Below, piece after piece: positions 26,829 through 35,340 of a DNA stretch of 64,000 bases (its first letter is position 1; each line of letters begins with the position of its first letter). Source of the stretch: Cellulomonas sp. NTE-D12. GTDB lineage: Bacteria > Actinomycetota > Actinomycetes > Actinomycetales > Cellulomonadaceae. The stretch covers positions 744,001 to 808,000 of the forward strand of contig NZ_AP026442.1 in the NCBI RefSeq assembly GCF_027923705.1. The letters are read 5' to 3'. The translations under genes and the position numbers were made by a program. The notes beneath the pieces were generated by a model. It saw nothing but the letters and a program-made list of their open reading frames with translations, did not search any database and was not told the DNA's origin.

Positions 26829-28825
26829 ACGACCACCACCAGCAGCACCGCGACCAGGGCGGTGAACGAGAACGCGAGGTAGCGGTGGATCGACCCGTTC
26901 TGCACCCGGCGGGCGCGGTCGGCCAGGGCGTCCGCAGCGCGGACCAGGGGCCGGTACAGCCGCGCCTCCACCACGTCGTCCACGCGCTGGGCGAAGCGGA
27001 CGCGCTCCGCCAGGTACGCCGACTCCGCGACGTGGGTGACCACCACGTCCCGGGAGGGCTGCAGCGCGTCGTCGAAGATGCGCATCACCGGCTCGGCGTA
27101 GGACGTGGCGTTGTACTGCATGCGGGGGCTGGTGCGGACGCCGCCGCAGCCCCAGCCGAGCACGTCGGTGGTGGCGGGCCGCCGCCGGGCCAGCACCAGC
27201 GTGACCACCAGCGCGGGCACCGCGACACCGACACCGAGGCCCAGCAGGGCGACCGGGCTCAGCACCGCGCCCACCCCGCGCAGCTCCACGCCACCCAGGC
27301 CCACGGTCCGCACGGCACCGTCCACGCCCGCCGCGGCCGCAAGCACCCGTGCCAGCGGCCCCGGCAGCACCCCGAGGCCGACGACGCCGACCGCGCCGGC
27401 CAGCATCGCGACCCGCATGCTCCACGGCCCCTCCTGCGCGCCGAGCACCGCCACCGACCGGGCGCGAGCCAGGAACCCGATGCCGAACGCCTTGACGAAG
27501 GTGACCAGCGCCAGCCCCGCGGTCAGCGCCAGTGCGGCGAGCGCCAACGGGATCGCGACGGCCACCACGCGGTCCGCCGGTCGAGCCGAGTGGATCAGCG
27601 CCTGCAGCAGCGTCCACTCCGCGACGAACCCGCCGGTCACGGGCAGCGCCGCCGCCCCGAGCGCGCCGATGCCGAACGTCGCCGCCGTCCACGGCATCGC
27701 GTGCACCAGGCCGCCGAGCCGGTCCAGGTCCCGTTCACCGGTGGCGCGCAGCACCGCACCGGCCCCGAGGAACAGCGTCGCCTTGAACGCGGCGTGGCTG
27801 ACCAGCAGCAGCAAGGCCGCCAGCAGTGCGGCGCTCGCGGCACCGGGCACGTGGTGGGTGGTCAGCAGCATCGCGGTGCCGAGGGCGACGGCGACCAGGC
27901 CGAGGTTCTCCGACGTCGAGTAGGCGAGCAGCCGCTTGAGGTCGGTGGCGACCCCGGCCTGCAGGATGCCGTACACCGCCGAGACGGCACCCAGGCCGAT
28001 CAGCAGCACGCCCCACCACGTCGGGCCGCCGGGCAGCAGCCGTACGCCGACCAGCAGCAGGCCGTACGCACCCAGCGACACCATCGCGGCGCTCATCAGG
28101 GCGGACGCGTGGCTCGGTGCCTCCGGGTGGGCGCGCGGCAGCCACACGTGCAGCGGCACCAGGCCGGCCTTCGCGGCGAAGCCGACGACGAGCAGGACGA
28201 ACGCGCCGGTCGCCGCGGCGCCCGTCGGCCGCGCGGCCGCCATCGCGGCGAACTGCGTCGACCCGGTTGCGGCGGAGAGCGCGGCAAACCCGGCGAGGAT
28301 CAGCACGAGGCTGAGGTGCGTCATCACGGCGTACCAGACGGCCGCGTCGCGCACGGTGGCGCGGTGGGCGTGCTCGGCGAGCACCAGGACGGTCGACGCC
28401 GCGGCCATCAGCTCCCAGGCGAGCAGGAAGCCGACGACGTCGCCGGCGGCCGGCACCAGCTGCATGCCGAGCAGGAACAGGGCGAGCGCGGCCCACTGGG
28501 TGCGCGACGCCGAGGCGCCGTGCGCGTAGCCGATCGCGTAGACCGAGGCGACCACTCCGACGGCGCCGACCAGCACCATCAGCAGCCCGCCCAACCGGTC
28601 GGGCGCCAGCACCATCGGCGGCAGGGGGAGTGCGGTGGCGACGTGCACCGTCACCGTGCGGCCGCCGAGCACCAGCGCGCCCGTCACCGCTCCGGCGGCT
28701 CCCAGGGCCGCGCACAGGGCACCCGCCAGCACGTTGCGGACGCGCCCGCGGGTGCCGATCGCCGCCACGACGGCGCACGCCGCCAGCACCACCTGCGCCA
28801 GCAGACCCCACGCCACGGCGCTCAT
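26825..28825 (-). CDS. Proton-pumping antiporter-like subunit (HyfB/NuoL type)
   Basis: 666 aa, about 15-16 membrane helices. Conserved positions: FLLAWELMAAASTVLVLAEH (TM5 Glu), FAAKAGLVPLHVWLPRAHPE (TM7 Lys) and ATDLKRLLAYSTSENLG (TM10). The C-terminal 120 residues contain a soluble amphipathic stretch (RVDDVVEARLYRPLVRAADA) and end in one last helix, reminiscent of the NuoL lateral arm. ATGA overlaps on both sides. A second antiporter-like gene follows, so at least two pumping modules are encoded. Confidence 0.92.
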   Translation of the reverse strand: MSAVAWGLLAQVVLAACAVVAAIGTRGRVRNVLAGALCAALGAAGAVTGALVLGGRTVTVHVATALPLPPMVLAPDRLGGLLMVLVGAVGVVASVYAIGYAHGASASRTQWAALALFLLGMQLVPAAGDVVGFLLAWELMAAASTVLVLAEHAHRATVRDAAVWYAVMTHLSLVLILAGFAALSAATGSTQFAAMAAARPTGAAATGAFVLLVVGFAAKAGLVPLHVWLPRAHPEAPSHASALMSAAMVSLGAYGLLLVGVRLLPGGPTWWGVLLIGLGAVSAVYGILQAGVATDLKRLLAYSTSENLGLVAVALGTAMLLTTHHVPGAASAALLAALLLLVSHAAFKATLFLGAGAVLRATGERDLDRLGGLVHAMPWTAATFGIGALGAAALPVTGGFVAEWTLLQALIHSARPADRVVAVAIPLALAALALTAGLALVTFVKAFGIGFLARARSVAVLGAQEGPWSMRVAMLAGAVGVVGLGVLPGPLARVLAAAAGVDGAVRTVGLGGVELRGVGAVLSPVALLGLGVGVAVPALVVTLVLARRRPATTDVLGWGCGGVRTSPRMQYNATSYAEPVMRIFDDALQPSRDVVVTHVAESAYLAERVRFAQRVDDVVEARLYRPLVRAADALADRARRVQNGSIHRYLAFSFTALVAVLLVVVV

Positions 28826-29367
28826 CGGCCGGTGACCTGCCGCAGCGCGGCGACGATGTCCGCCGGGGCCGGAGGGCAGCCCGGCACCGACAGGTCGACC
28901 GGGACCACGTCGGATGCAGCCCCGACCACGCCGTAGGCGCCGCGGAACATCCCGCAGTCGCGGGCGCAGTCCCCGACGGCCAGCACCACGCGGGGCCGCG
29001 GGGTCGCCTCGACGGTCAGCCGCAGCGGCTCGGCCATGTTCCGGGTCACCACGCCGGTGACCAGCACCGCGTCGGCATGCCGCGGGGAGGCGACCAGGCG
29101 GGCGCCGTAGCGCTCGGCGTCGTAGACGGGGCCGAAGGCGGCGGCCAGCTCGATCTCGCAGCCGTTGCACGAGCCGGCGTCGACGTGCCGCACCTGGACG
29201 CTGCCGCGCAGCTCGCGGGGGAGGTCGCGAGCGGGGAGGTCGTCCGCCGACGCGGTCGGAGAGCCGTCGGCCCCCTGCGCCGACGGCTGCTCCGAGGGTG
29301 CGGCGGGCGCCGGCTCGGCGATCCGGCCGGTGCGCCGGATCAGCCGGGCCAGGTCCACCAGGCTCAT
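28822..29367 (-). CDS. NuoB/HycG-like small subunit with 4Fe-4S site
   Basis: 181 aa. The cluster ligands are intact: Cys67 and Cys70 in GSCNGCE, Cys134 (with Cys138 nearby) in VGDCARDC, and Cys164 in PGCPP. An N-terminal Ala/Pro/Gly linker of about 40 residues precedes the domain. The cluster next to the quinone/active-site pocket is therefore kept although the large subunit has lost the metal ligands. No NuoI/HycF ferredoxin subunit is encoded in the operon. Confidence 0.9.
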   Translation of the reverse strand: MSLVDLARLIRRTGRIAEPAPAAPSEQPSAQGADGSPTASADDLPARDLPRELRGSVQVRHVDAGSCNGCEIELAAAFGPVYDAERYGARLVASPRHADAVLVTGVVTRNMAEPLRLTVEATPRPRVVLAVGDCARDCGMFRGAYGVVGAASDVVPVDLSVPGCPPAPADIVAALRQVTGR

Positions 29368-29723
29368 GCGCGCACGGACCCCTGGTCGGTCGCCGGTGCC
29401 GCGCCGTCCTCGAGCTCCGCCTTGAGGTTCTGCTGCTCGGTCAGCAGGTCCGCCAGCAGCCGCCGGGCGATGCGCAGCAGCTCCGACACCGCCGGCAGGC
29501 TGGCGGCGTAGACCACCTCGCCACCCTCGCGCCGCTGGCTGACCAGGCCGGCCCGGCGCAGCACCGCGAGCTGCTGCGACAGGTTGGACTGCTCGATGTC
29601 GATGCTGGCCAGCAGCTCGTGCACAGGGCGGTCGCGCTCGGCAAGCAGCTCCAGCACGCGGATCCGTGCGGGGTGCCCGAGGGTGCGGAACAGCTCGGCC
29701 TTGACCTTGTAGAGCTCGCTCAC
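29364..29723 (-). CDS. ArsR-family regulator (Rv0081-like), first gene of the Ehr operon
   Basis: 119 aa, GTG start. A winged helix spans about 10-85: LFRTLGHPARIRVLELLAER, then IEQSNLSQQLAVLRRAGLVS as recognition helix. It has no cysteine, so thiol metal sensing is unlikely. ATGA overlap with the NuoB-like gene places it at the operon head, the same arrangement I recall for Rv0081 upstream of Rv0082-hycD-hycP-hycQ-hycE in M. tuberculosis, where it belongs to the hypoxia network. Autoregulation is likely. Confidence 0.88.
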   Translation of the reverse strand: MSELYKVKAELFRTLGHPARIRVLELLAERDRPVHELLASIDIEQSNLSQQLAVLRRAGLVSQRREGGEVVYAASLPAVSELLRIARRLLADLLTEQQNLKAELEDGAAPATDQGSVRA

Positions 29724-29910
29724 GGCACCTCCTCGCTCGGGCGACGGCTGGACGACTCGCGCACGTTAGCAGAACAAAGAATCTTCAAGTCGCCTCGTCT
29801 CAGCAGTCCGCGTATCCACGTCAGCACCGGCCGGCTCCTTCCGAGCACCTGGACATCCGCTGCCAGGAGGCGTGCCGGTCGCGCCGGCACCGTCGCGGAG
29901 GACGGTTCCC

Positions 29911-30387
29911 ATGCCCCTGTCCATGCAGGCCATCTCGATCATCGGGCGGCTGCACCCCGAGATCTTCGACATCCTCGGCACGCCGACCGCCGCGGTCGGC
30001 CGCTACCGCTCCCGCTTCGACCAGGTCGCGCTCAACCCCCAGCCGCTGCCTCCGGGACCGCCGGAGGCCCTGGTCACGGGCGTGCGCGCCGCCGCCGAGC
30101 TGGTGCGGCTGGCGTCCACGGCGCACCAGCTCGGGGTCGCCTTCGACGCCGACCCCGACGACTGGTGCGGCACCCCGCCGCACGTCCCGATCCCGTGGCC
30201 GTACCCGCCGATCACGCAGGACCCCGACCCGCACCCGTGGCTGGTCTACAACCTCGGCGTCGCGCTGGGGCTGGAGCTGTCGGCGTCCGTCTGGTCCGGG
30301 CTGCGCTCCGAGGCGGCGCTGAACGCCGTCCACGACGGGGCGCTCTCCTACGCGCAGAAGGCGGGGGAGCAGTCCCGGACGCTGTAG
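29911..30387 (+). CDS. Conserved hypothetical protein with LNPQPLPP motif
   Basis: 158 aa soluble protein. GGAGG lies about 9 bp before the ATG at 29911; an earlier in-frame ATG at 29872 has no such signal. The motif DQVALNPQPLPPGPPEA (near 40-56) followed by a Pro/Trp-rich tract (HVPIPWPYPPITQDP) is distinctive and recurs in actinobacterial hypothetical proteins, but no function is known to me. Divergent from the ArsR operon; the 187-bp space between holds a short AT-rich stretch (29764-29791) likely used as promoter. Confidence 0.7.
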   Translation: MPLSMQAISIIGRLHPEIFDILGTPTAAVGRYRSRFDQVALNPQPLPPGPPEALVTGVRAAAELVRLASTAHQLGVAFDADPDDWCGTPPHVPIPWPYPPITQDPDPHPWLVYNLGVALGLELSASVWSGLRSEAALNAVHDGALSYAQKAGEQSRTL

Positions 30388-30508
30388 GGACGGCGGGCGG
30401 TGGCGCGGCGGCACGAGCCGCGTCACCACCGGCGTCGCCGGGGCCATCCCGAGGGGCGCTCGCTGCCGCCTGCGGGTGAGCGTGGGCGGCGATCGTTACC
30501 GTGCGCGC

Positions 30509-31129
30509 ATGGCTGACGAGCTTCCGGAGCTGGTGGTCGCCGACCAGCAGGCGTGGCACGCGTGGCTCGCCGAGCACGCGGACGACGGGCGGGGCGTGTG
30601 GCTGGTGCTCGCGAAGAAGGGCAGCACCGCGCCGACGAGCCTGACCTACGACCAGGCGCTGGACGAGGCGCTGTGCCAGGGCTGGATCGACGGCCAGCTC
30701 AGACGGCGGGACGCCGCGACGTACCAGCAGCGGTTCACCCCACGCCTCGCCCGTAGCCCGTGGTCCCGGCGGAACACCACCCTGGTCGCCCGCCTGCTCG
30801 AGGAAGGCCGGATGCGACCGCGCGGGCTCGCCGAGGTGGAGCGGGCACGTGCCGACGGACGCTGGGACGCGGCGTACGCCGGTGCCGCCGGCAGCGAGGT
30901 CCCGCCAGACCTCGCGGCTGCGCTGGCGGCCGACCCCGACGCCGCACGCACCTTTGCCGGGCTGAGCAGCCAGAACCGCTTCGCGATCCTCTACCGCCTG
31001 GGCGCGGCCAAGCGCGCCGAGACGCGCGAGCGCCGCATCCGTGAGTTCGTCGCGATGCTCGCCCGCGGCGAGACGCCCCACCCGCAGGGGCGACGTGTCG
31101 GGGAGGCCAGCGCCGGCGCCCAGGACTGA
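30509..31129 (+). CDS. YdeI/OmpD-associated family protein
   Basis: 206 aa. The family core is evident: GVWLVLAKKGS, LTYDQALDEALCQGWIDGQ, RFTPRLARSPWSRRN and the C-terminal LSSQNRFAILYRLGAAKRAETRERRI. E. coli YdeI is linked to peptide stress and bacteriocin protection; the biochemical role is unknown. ATG at 30509 is preferred over a GTG 11 codons earlier because the added residues are not family-like. Monocistronic. Confidence 0.88.
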   Translation: MADELPELVVADQQAWHAWLAEHADDGRGVWLVLAKKGSTAPTSLTYDQALDEALCQGWIDGQLRRRDAATYQQRFTPRLARSPWSRRNTTLVARLLEEGRMRPRGLAEVERARADGRWDAAYAGAAGSEVPPDLAAALAADPDAARTFAGLSSQNRFAILYRLGAAKRAETRERRIREFVAMLARGETPHPQGRRVGEASAGAQD

Positions 31130-31140
31130 GGCTGCCGGCC

Positions 31141-32130
31141 TCAGCCCACGCGGAACCGCTCGACGAGCCGGTCCATCAGCGCGTCCACGCGCTCGTCGAC
31201 CACCCGGCGCGCCGGGTCCTCGTCGTGCCAGGCGACGATCTCGCGCGCACCCTGCTCGAACGGCACGGTGGTGACGAAGTCCGGCACCAGCGACCGCAGC
31301 TTGGACGTGTCGAACACGGACGACCACGTCTTGTCGCCCAGCAGCGACGCGCCCCACTCGGGGTCCACGGCGGCGATCTGGTCCGACGGCACGTGCACGA
31401 TGCGCGCCTCGGTGCCGGCCGCCGTCGCGAGCGCCTGCGCGATCTGGTCCCAGGTCAGCACGTCGTCACCGGTGATGGTGAACGCCTCGCCCAGCGTGCG
31501 GGTGTGCCCCAGCAGGGGGACGAACCCACGGGCGAAGTCGGTGTGGTGCGTCAGGGTCCACAGCGACGAGCCGTCACCGTGCACCACCACCTCCTGGCCC
31601 CGGCGCATGCGCTCGACGAAGGTCCAGCCGCCGTCCATCGGCACCAGCGTGCGGTCGTACGTGTGCGACGGGCGGATCACCGTCACGGGGAAGCCGCGGT
31701 CCCGGTAGGCCTGAGTCAGCACGTCCTCGCACGCGATCTTGTTGCGGCTGTACTCCCAGTGCGGGTTGCGCAGCGGTGTGGACTCCCGGATCGGCAGGCG
31801 CAGGGCCGGCGTCTGGTAGGCCGACGCCGAGCTGATGAAGACGTACTGACCGGTGCGACCCTCGAACAGGTCGATGTCGGTGCGGACGTGCTCCGGGGTG
31901 AAGGCCACCCAGTCGACCACCGCGTCGAACTGCCGGTCGCCGAGCGCGTCGCGCACCGACTGCGGGTCGCGGATGTCCGCCACCACCGACTCGACGCCCT
32001 CCGGCAGCGGCCGCCGGCCCGTCCCGCGGTTCAGCACCGCCAGCTCGACGCCGCGGGCGACGGCCAGCTCGGTGCAGGCGGAGCTGATGACGCCGGTGCC
32101 GCCGACGAACAGGACGCGCAGCGCTGACAT
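31141..32130 (-). CDS. NAD-dependent epimerase/dehydratase (extended SDR)
   Basis: 329 aa. Rossmann motif FVGGTGVISSACTELA at the N-terminus, Asp at the ADIRD turn, Ser in FISSASAYQ and the catalytic YSRNK (Tyr and Lys). It acts on a nucleotide sugar or related metabolite; the substrate is not inferable. Its stop faces the YdeI-like gene 11 bp away. Confidence 0.88.
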   Translation of the reverse strand: MSALRVLFVGGTGVISSACTELAVARGVELAVLNRGTGRRPLPEGVESVVADIRDPQSVRDALGDRQFDAVVDWVAFTPEHVRTDIDLFEGRTGQYVFISSASAYQTPALRLPIRESTPLRNPHWEYSRNKIACEDVLTQAYRDRGFPVTVIRPSHTYDRTLVPMDGGWTFVERMRRGQEVVVHGDGSSLWTLTHHTDFARGFVPLLGHTRTLGEAFTITGDDVLTWDQIAQALATAAGTEARIVHVPSDQIAAVDPEWGASLLGDKTWSSVFDTSKLRSLVPDFVTTVPFEQGAREIVAWHDEDPARRVVDERVDALMDRLVERFRVG

Positions 32131-32237
32131 AGGGCTCTCCTCAGGGATGGTGACCGGTCCGGTCGACGCCTCGACGGCTCAGAACCTCGACGGCTCGGGA
32201 CCAGTCTCCCGTACCTGCCGTGGCGCGCAGCCCGGCG

Positions 32238-32708
32238 TCAGTCGCGCTCCAGGCGCGTCACGCCCCGGCCGGGGTGCCACGACTCGACCGCCAGCCGCGT
32301 CCCCGTCTGGTCCATGCCCGTCCAGACGACCTCCAGCACGTCCGCGCGGAACAGGTCTCCCGGCAGGCCGTCGTCGGGCAGCGGACCCTCGTACACCGCC
32401 CGACCGGCGATCTTCGCCTCGCCCACCCAGCCCGCGGGACTCTCGCCCGGAGGGTCGATCGTCGGACCGTGCAGCGCGAAGCGCGGGTCCCGGCGCAGGT
32501 CGGCGCTCTTCAGGGAGCCCGGCATCGAGCCGAACCTCAGCTCACCGCCCTCGAACCAGCACTCGATGCCGCTGATCCGTGGGGACCCGTCGGCCCGCAG
32601 CGTCGCGATCGTCTTGTGCCGGCGCGCGCCCGTCGCCGTGTCCAGCGCCGCCCGCGCGCGGGCCGCCAGGGCCGGCGCCTGCTTCTCGATCTCGCTCCAG
32701 CTCGCCAT
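32238..32708 (-). CDS. Pyridoxamine 5'-phosphate oxidase-family protein
   Basis: 156 aa split-barrel flavin-binding fold. Visible: ATLRADGSPRISGIECWFEGG, GSMPGSLKSADLRRDPRFALH and AKIAGRAVYEGP. Relatives use FMN or F420; substrate unknown. Followed on the same strand, 107 bp downstream, by the epimerase gene. Confidence 0.82.
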   Translation of the reverse strand: MASWSEIEKQAPALAARARAALDTATGARRHKTIATLRADGSPRISGIECWFEGGELRFGSMPGSLKSADLRRDPRFALHGPTIDPPGESPAGWVGEAKIAGRAVYEGPLPDDGLPGDLFRADVLEVVWTGMDQTGTRLAVESWHPGRGVTRLERD

Positions 32709-32785
32709 CCCGGCAGCATGCCCGCGACCACCGACACGCCCCGACGCGCACCGTCGCGCGTCCCCGCGACCTGTCCGGGCGTCCG

Positions 32786-32869
32786 TCAGCGCGCGGCCCG
32801 CCCCGGTCCGACCTCAGCGCCCGGCCCGCCCCGGCCCGGTTTCAGCGTCCGGCCCGCCCCGGCCGCGGA
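32786..32869. repeat. 28-bp tandem repeat, three copies, spanning the Lrp stop codon
   Basis: Three consecutive 28-bp units (32786-32813, 32814-32841, 32842-32869), each beginning TCAGCG and sharing CCGGCCCGCCCCGG. The third unit is the 3' end of the leftward Lrp gene, with its TCA being the complement of the TGA stop. The other two lie beyond the gene and repeat that stop. Confidence 0.88.
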
Positions 32870-33336
32870 AGCGGCGCGATCGCCGTGTTCTGCAGGTGCT
32901 CGTAGACCACCGACGTGCGCACGTCGGCCACCTCGGGCCGCTCGGTCAGCCGGTCGATGACGAAGGCGTACAGGCTCTCGTTGTCCGGCACGGCCACGTG
33001 CACGATGAAGTCCTCGGTGCCCGTGGTGACGAACACGCCCAGGGTGTCCGGCAGGCGGCTCACCCAGTCCCGGAACGCCTCGATGTTGCGGCGCGACGGC
33101 GGCCGGATGCGGACGGCGATCAGCGCCTGCACGCCGCGGCCGATCGCCGCGAGGTCCACGTCGAGGGTCGCGCCACGGATCACGCCGCGCTCGCGCAGCG
33201 CACGGGTGCGGTCCAGGGCGGTGGTCGGGGCGACGCCCACCATCGCGGCGACCTCCCGGTTGGTGCGCCGTGCATCGGACTGCAGCGCGGCCAGGATCGC
33301 CGTATCAAGTTCGTCCAGGTGCGGCTGTAGCGTCAC
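32842..33336 (-). CDS. Lrp/AsnC-family transcriptional regulator
   Basis: 164 aa. Helix-turn-helix TNREVAAMVGVAPTTALDRTRALRERG near 25-52, then a RAM ligand domain (about 70-150) with IRPPSRRNIEAFRDWVSRLP and VFVTTGTEDFIVHVAVPD. GTG at 33336; probably short-leadered. The final residues PRPGRAGR belong to a 28-bp tandem repeat that continues past the stop. Divergent from the DUF2000 gene, its likely target. Confidence 0.88.
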   Translation of the reverse strand: MTLQPHLDELDTAILAALQSDARRTNREVAAMVGVAPTTALDRTRALRERGVIRGATLDVDLAAIGRGVQALIAVRIRPPSRRNIEAFRDWVSRLPDTLGVFVTTGTEDFIVHVAVPDNESLYAFVIDRLTERPEVADVRTSVVYEHLQNTAIAPLPRPGRAGR

Positions 33337-33398
33337 CTGGCCGAGAGTAGTACGGATCACTCGCTCGCATGGCGTACATCTGCATACGCTTCGACGCC

Positions 33399-33887
33399 AT
33401 GAGTGCAGATGCATCGGACGAGCAGCACATCACCGTCGGCTTCCGTCCTGGGGAGATCGACACCGCCGCCCCTACGCGGGCGGCCCGTCTCAAGTGGGTG
33501 ATCGTCGTGGACGGGGCCCTCCCGGCAGGGCGCGCCGTGAACGCCGCCGCCTGTGTCGCAGCGGCCACCTCGCCGGCGGTCACCGGGCTGCTCGGCGGCC
33601 CCGCGGTGGACGCGGCGGGGTCCGAGCACGTCGGGCTGCCCTGGGCGGGGTGCTCCGTGCTGGCCGCCGACGGCGCGGCGCTGGTCCGCATCCGCGAGCG
33701 AGCGGCCGCGTCGCCGGACGTCTTCGTGGCCGACATGCCGGTGAGCGCCCAGCTGACCCGGGTGTACGACGAGTACCTCGAGGTCGTCGCCGCCCAGGCG
33801 TCGGAGGACATCGTCTACGCCGCCGTGGGCCTGGTCGGCCCGCGGAACCGCGTCGACCGCATCGTCGGCCGGCTGCCGCTGCTCTGA
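33399..33887 (+). CDS. DUF2000-family protein
   Basis: 162 aa. LKWVIVVDGALPAGRAVNAAACVAAA near residues 29-54 is the DUF2000 signature; DIVYAAVGLVGPRNRVDRIVG closes the domain. The fold is peptidyl-tRNA-hydrolase-II-like in known members, activity unknown. ATG at 33399 is chosen; an in-frame ATG at 33369 would overlap the Lrp promoter region. The Lrp regulator is divergent, 62 bp away. Confidence 0.82.
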   Translation: MSADASDEQHITVGFRPGEIDTAAPTRAARLKWVIVVDGALPAGRAVNAAACVAAATSPAVTGLLGGPAVDAAGSEHVGLPWAGCSVLAADGAALVRIRERAAASPDVFVADMPVSAQLTRVYDEYLEVVAAQASEDIVYAAVGLVGPRNRVDRIVGRLPLL

Positions 33888-33965
33888 GCGAACGCCAGGC
33901 GGGCGCTTGCTGTGCATCGGCGACCTGCGGGAATGCACCGGCAGCCGGCCCGGTTGGCGCGAGTC

Positions 33966-34613
33966 GTGACAACTCTCGGACTCATCGGCTCCGGCCACAT
34001 CGGTTCCCAGCTCGCCCGTCTCGCCGTCCGCAACGGCTACGACGTCGTCCTCAGCAACTCCCGTGGCCCGGCCTCGCTGGCCGGCCTGGTGCAGGAGCTC
34101 GGCCCGCAGGCCCGCGCCGGCACTCCGGACGAGGCGGCGGCCGCCGGAGACCTGGTCGTGGTGACCATCCCGCTGCACGCGCTCGACACCGTCCCGGTCG
34201 AGCCGCTGGCCGGCAAGGTGGTGATCGACACGAACAACTACTACCCGCAGCGCGACGGTCAGATCGCCGAGCTGGACGACGAGTCCACCACCGTCTCGGA
34301 GCTGCTGGCCCGGCACCTTCCCCAGTCCCAGGTGGTGAAGGCGTTCAACCACATTCTCGCCTCGGAGCTGACCACCGACGGCTCGCCCGCCGGCACGCCC
34401 GGCCGGCGTGCTCTGGTGGTCGCCGGTGACGACGAGGCCGCGCGGCGGCGGGTGATCGACCTGCTCGACGAGTTCGGCTTCGACACCGTCGAGCTCGACT
34501 CGCTGGCCGAGGGCTGGCGCATCCAGCGGGACACCCCCGGCTACGGGGCACGCCGGGACGCCGCGCAGCTGCGCGCGGACCTGGCCGCCGCCAAGCGCTA
34601 CCGGGACATGTGA
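33966..34613 (+). CDS. NAD(P)-binding oxidoreductase, F420-dependent NADP reductase-like
   Basis: 215 aa. N-terminal Rossmann motif TLGLIGSGHIGSQLARLAV with SNSRGP after strand two, as in NADP-binding members; then VVVTIPLHAL, VVIDTNNYYP and VKAFNHI. GTG start at 33966; earlier ATGs would add a non-family tail. Same strand as DUF2000, 78 bp downstream. Exact redox partner unknown. Confidence 0.83.
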   Translation: MTTLGLIGSGHIGSQLARLAVRNGYDVVLSNSRGPASLAGLVQELGPQARAGTPDEAAAAGDLVVVTIPLHALDTVPVEPLAGKVVIDTNNYYPQRDGQIAELDDESTTVSELLARHLPQSQVVKAFNHILASELTTDGSPAGTPGRRALVVAGDDEAARRRVIDLLDEFGFDTVELDSLAEGWRIQRDTPGYGARRDAAQLRADLAAAKRYRDM

Positions 34614-34672
34614 CCCGGCGCTGACAGCAGCCCGCTGGCAGCAGCCCGCTCACAGCAGCCTGACGTGACGAC

Positions 34673-34701
34673 GCCCGGTACCGAGAAGCTCGGTACCGGG
34701 C
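34673..34701. terminator. Bidirectional hairpin terminator
   Basis: GCCCGGTACCGAG and its exact complement form a 13-bp stem with a 3-nt loop between the convergent genes ending at 34613 and 34723. Confidence 0.83.
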
Positions 34702-34722
34702 GCCGCGTCGTGCGGCCAGCTG

Positions 34723-35340
34723 CTACTGGCGAGTCTCCTGGACGTTCTCCTTGGCCTGCACGGCCTCGTCCTTCAGGTCGGATGCCGCCTGGCTGCCGTG
34801 CTCCCTCAGCTGTCCGGCCGCCTGCGTCGCCGCGTCCTTGACGGCCTGACCGGCCTCGAGCGCCGGGTCCTTGAGGTGCTGCGCCACCTCGCTGGCCGTG
34901 GCCTTGGCCTCCTCGGTCAGGTCCGCGGCCTGCTCCTTGACGGCGAGCGCCGCGCGCTGCTCCGGCTTGGTCGCGGGCACCAGGGAGGACGCGAGCCAGC
35001 CGACCCCGAAGGCGATCAGGCCGGCGGCCAGCGGGTTGCCCTCCGTCTGGCGGGCCACCGTGTGCGGCAGGCCGGTGACGGCGTCGCCGGCCGACGAGAG
35101 CGCGTCGCCGGACGACGAGGACACGTCCCCAGCGGTGTCGCTCACCTTGTGGGCGGCGTCGCGGGCGGTCCCCATCACGCGGGACTTCAGCGACGTGGCG
35201 CCGGCACGCACCCTGGTGGCCTGCCGGTGCGCGATGCTGCCGGGGCTCACCTTGTCGCCGAGTGCGTCGACGTCGTAGCTGAGCTCGGCGCGGGTGCGCT
35301 CGATGTCCGCGCGGATGCGGTCCGGGTCGTTGGTGGTCAT
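34723..35340 (-). CDS. DUF3618 protein with LEA-like C-terminal helices
   Basis: 205 aa. The N-terminal DUF3618 motif is RIRADIERTRAELSYDVDALGDKVSP (8-33). A short hydrophobic segment (NPLAAGLIAFGVGWLASSLV) near residue 105 is a probable membrane anchor; the C-terminal 70 residues are charged Ala/Lys/Glu/Gln-rich amphipathic helix similar to LEA or apolipoprotein repeats. It is last of three coupled genes (ATGA with the holin-like gene). Confidence 0.85.
   Translation of the reverse strand: MTTNDPDRIRADIERTRAELSYDVDALGDKVSPGSIAHRQATRVRAGATSLKSRVMGTARDAAHKVSDTAGDVSSSSGDALSSAGDAVTGLPHTVARQTEGNPLAAGLIAFGVGWLASSLVPATKPEQRAALAVKEQAADLTEEAKATASEVAQHLKDPALEAGQAVKDAATQAAGQLREHGSQAASDLKDEAVQAKENVQETRQ

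Noticed and set aside
21832..29367. Functional NiFe hydrogenase or formate hydrogenlyase
   Set aside because: The large subunit lacks all four metal-binding cysteines; no formate dehydrogenase, ferredoxin subunit or maturation gene is present.
34622..34662. Short direct repeats of AGCAGCCCGCT after the F420-reductase-like gene
   Set aside because: Three partial copies of a 13-16 bp unit without gene or structural context; too little to interpret.
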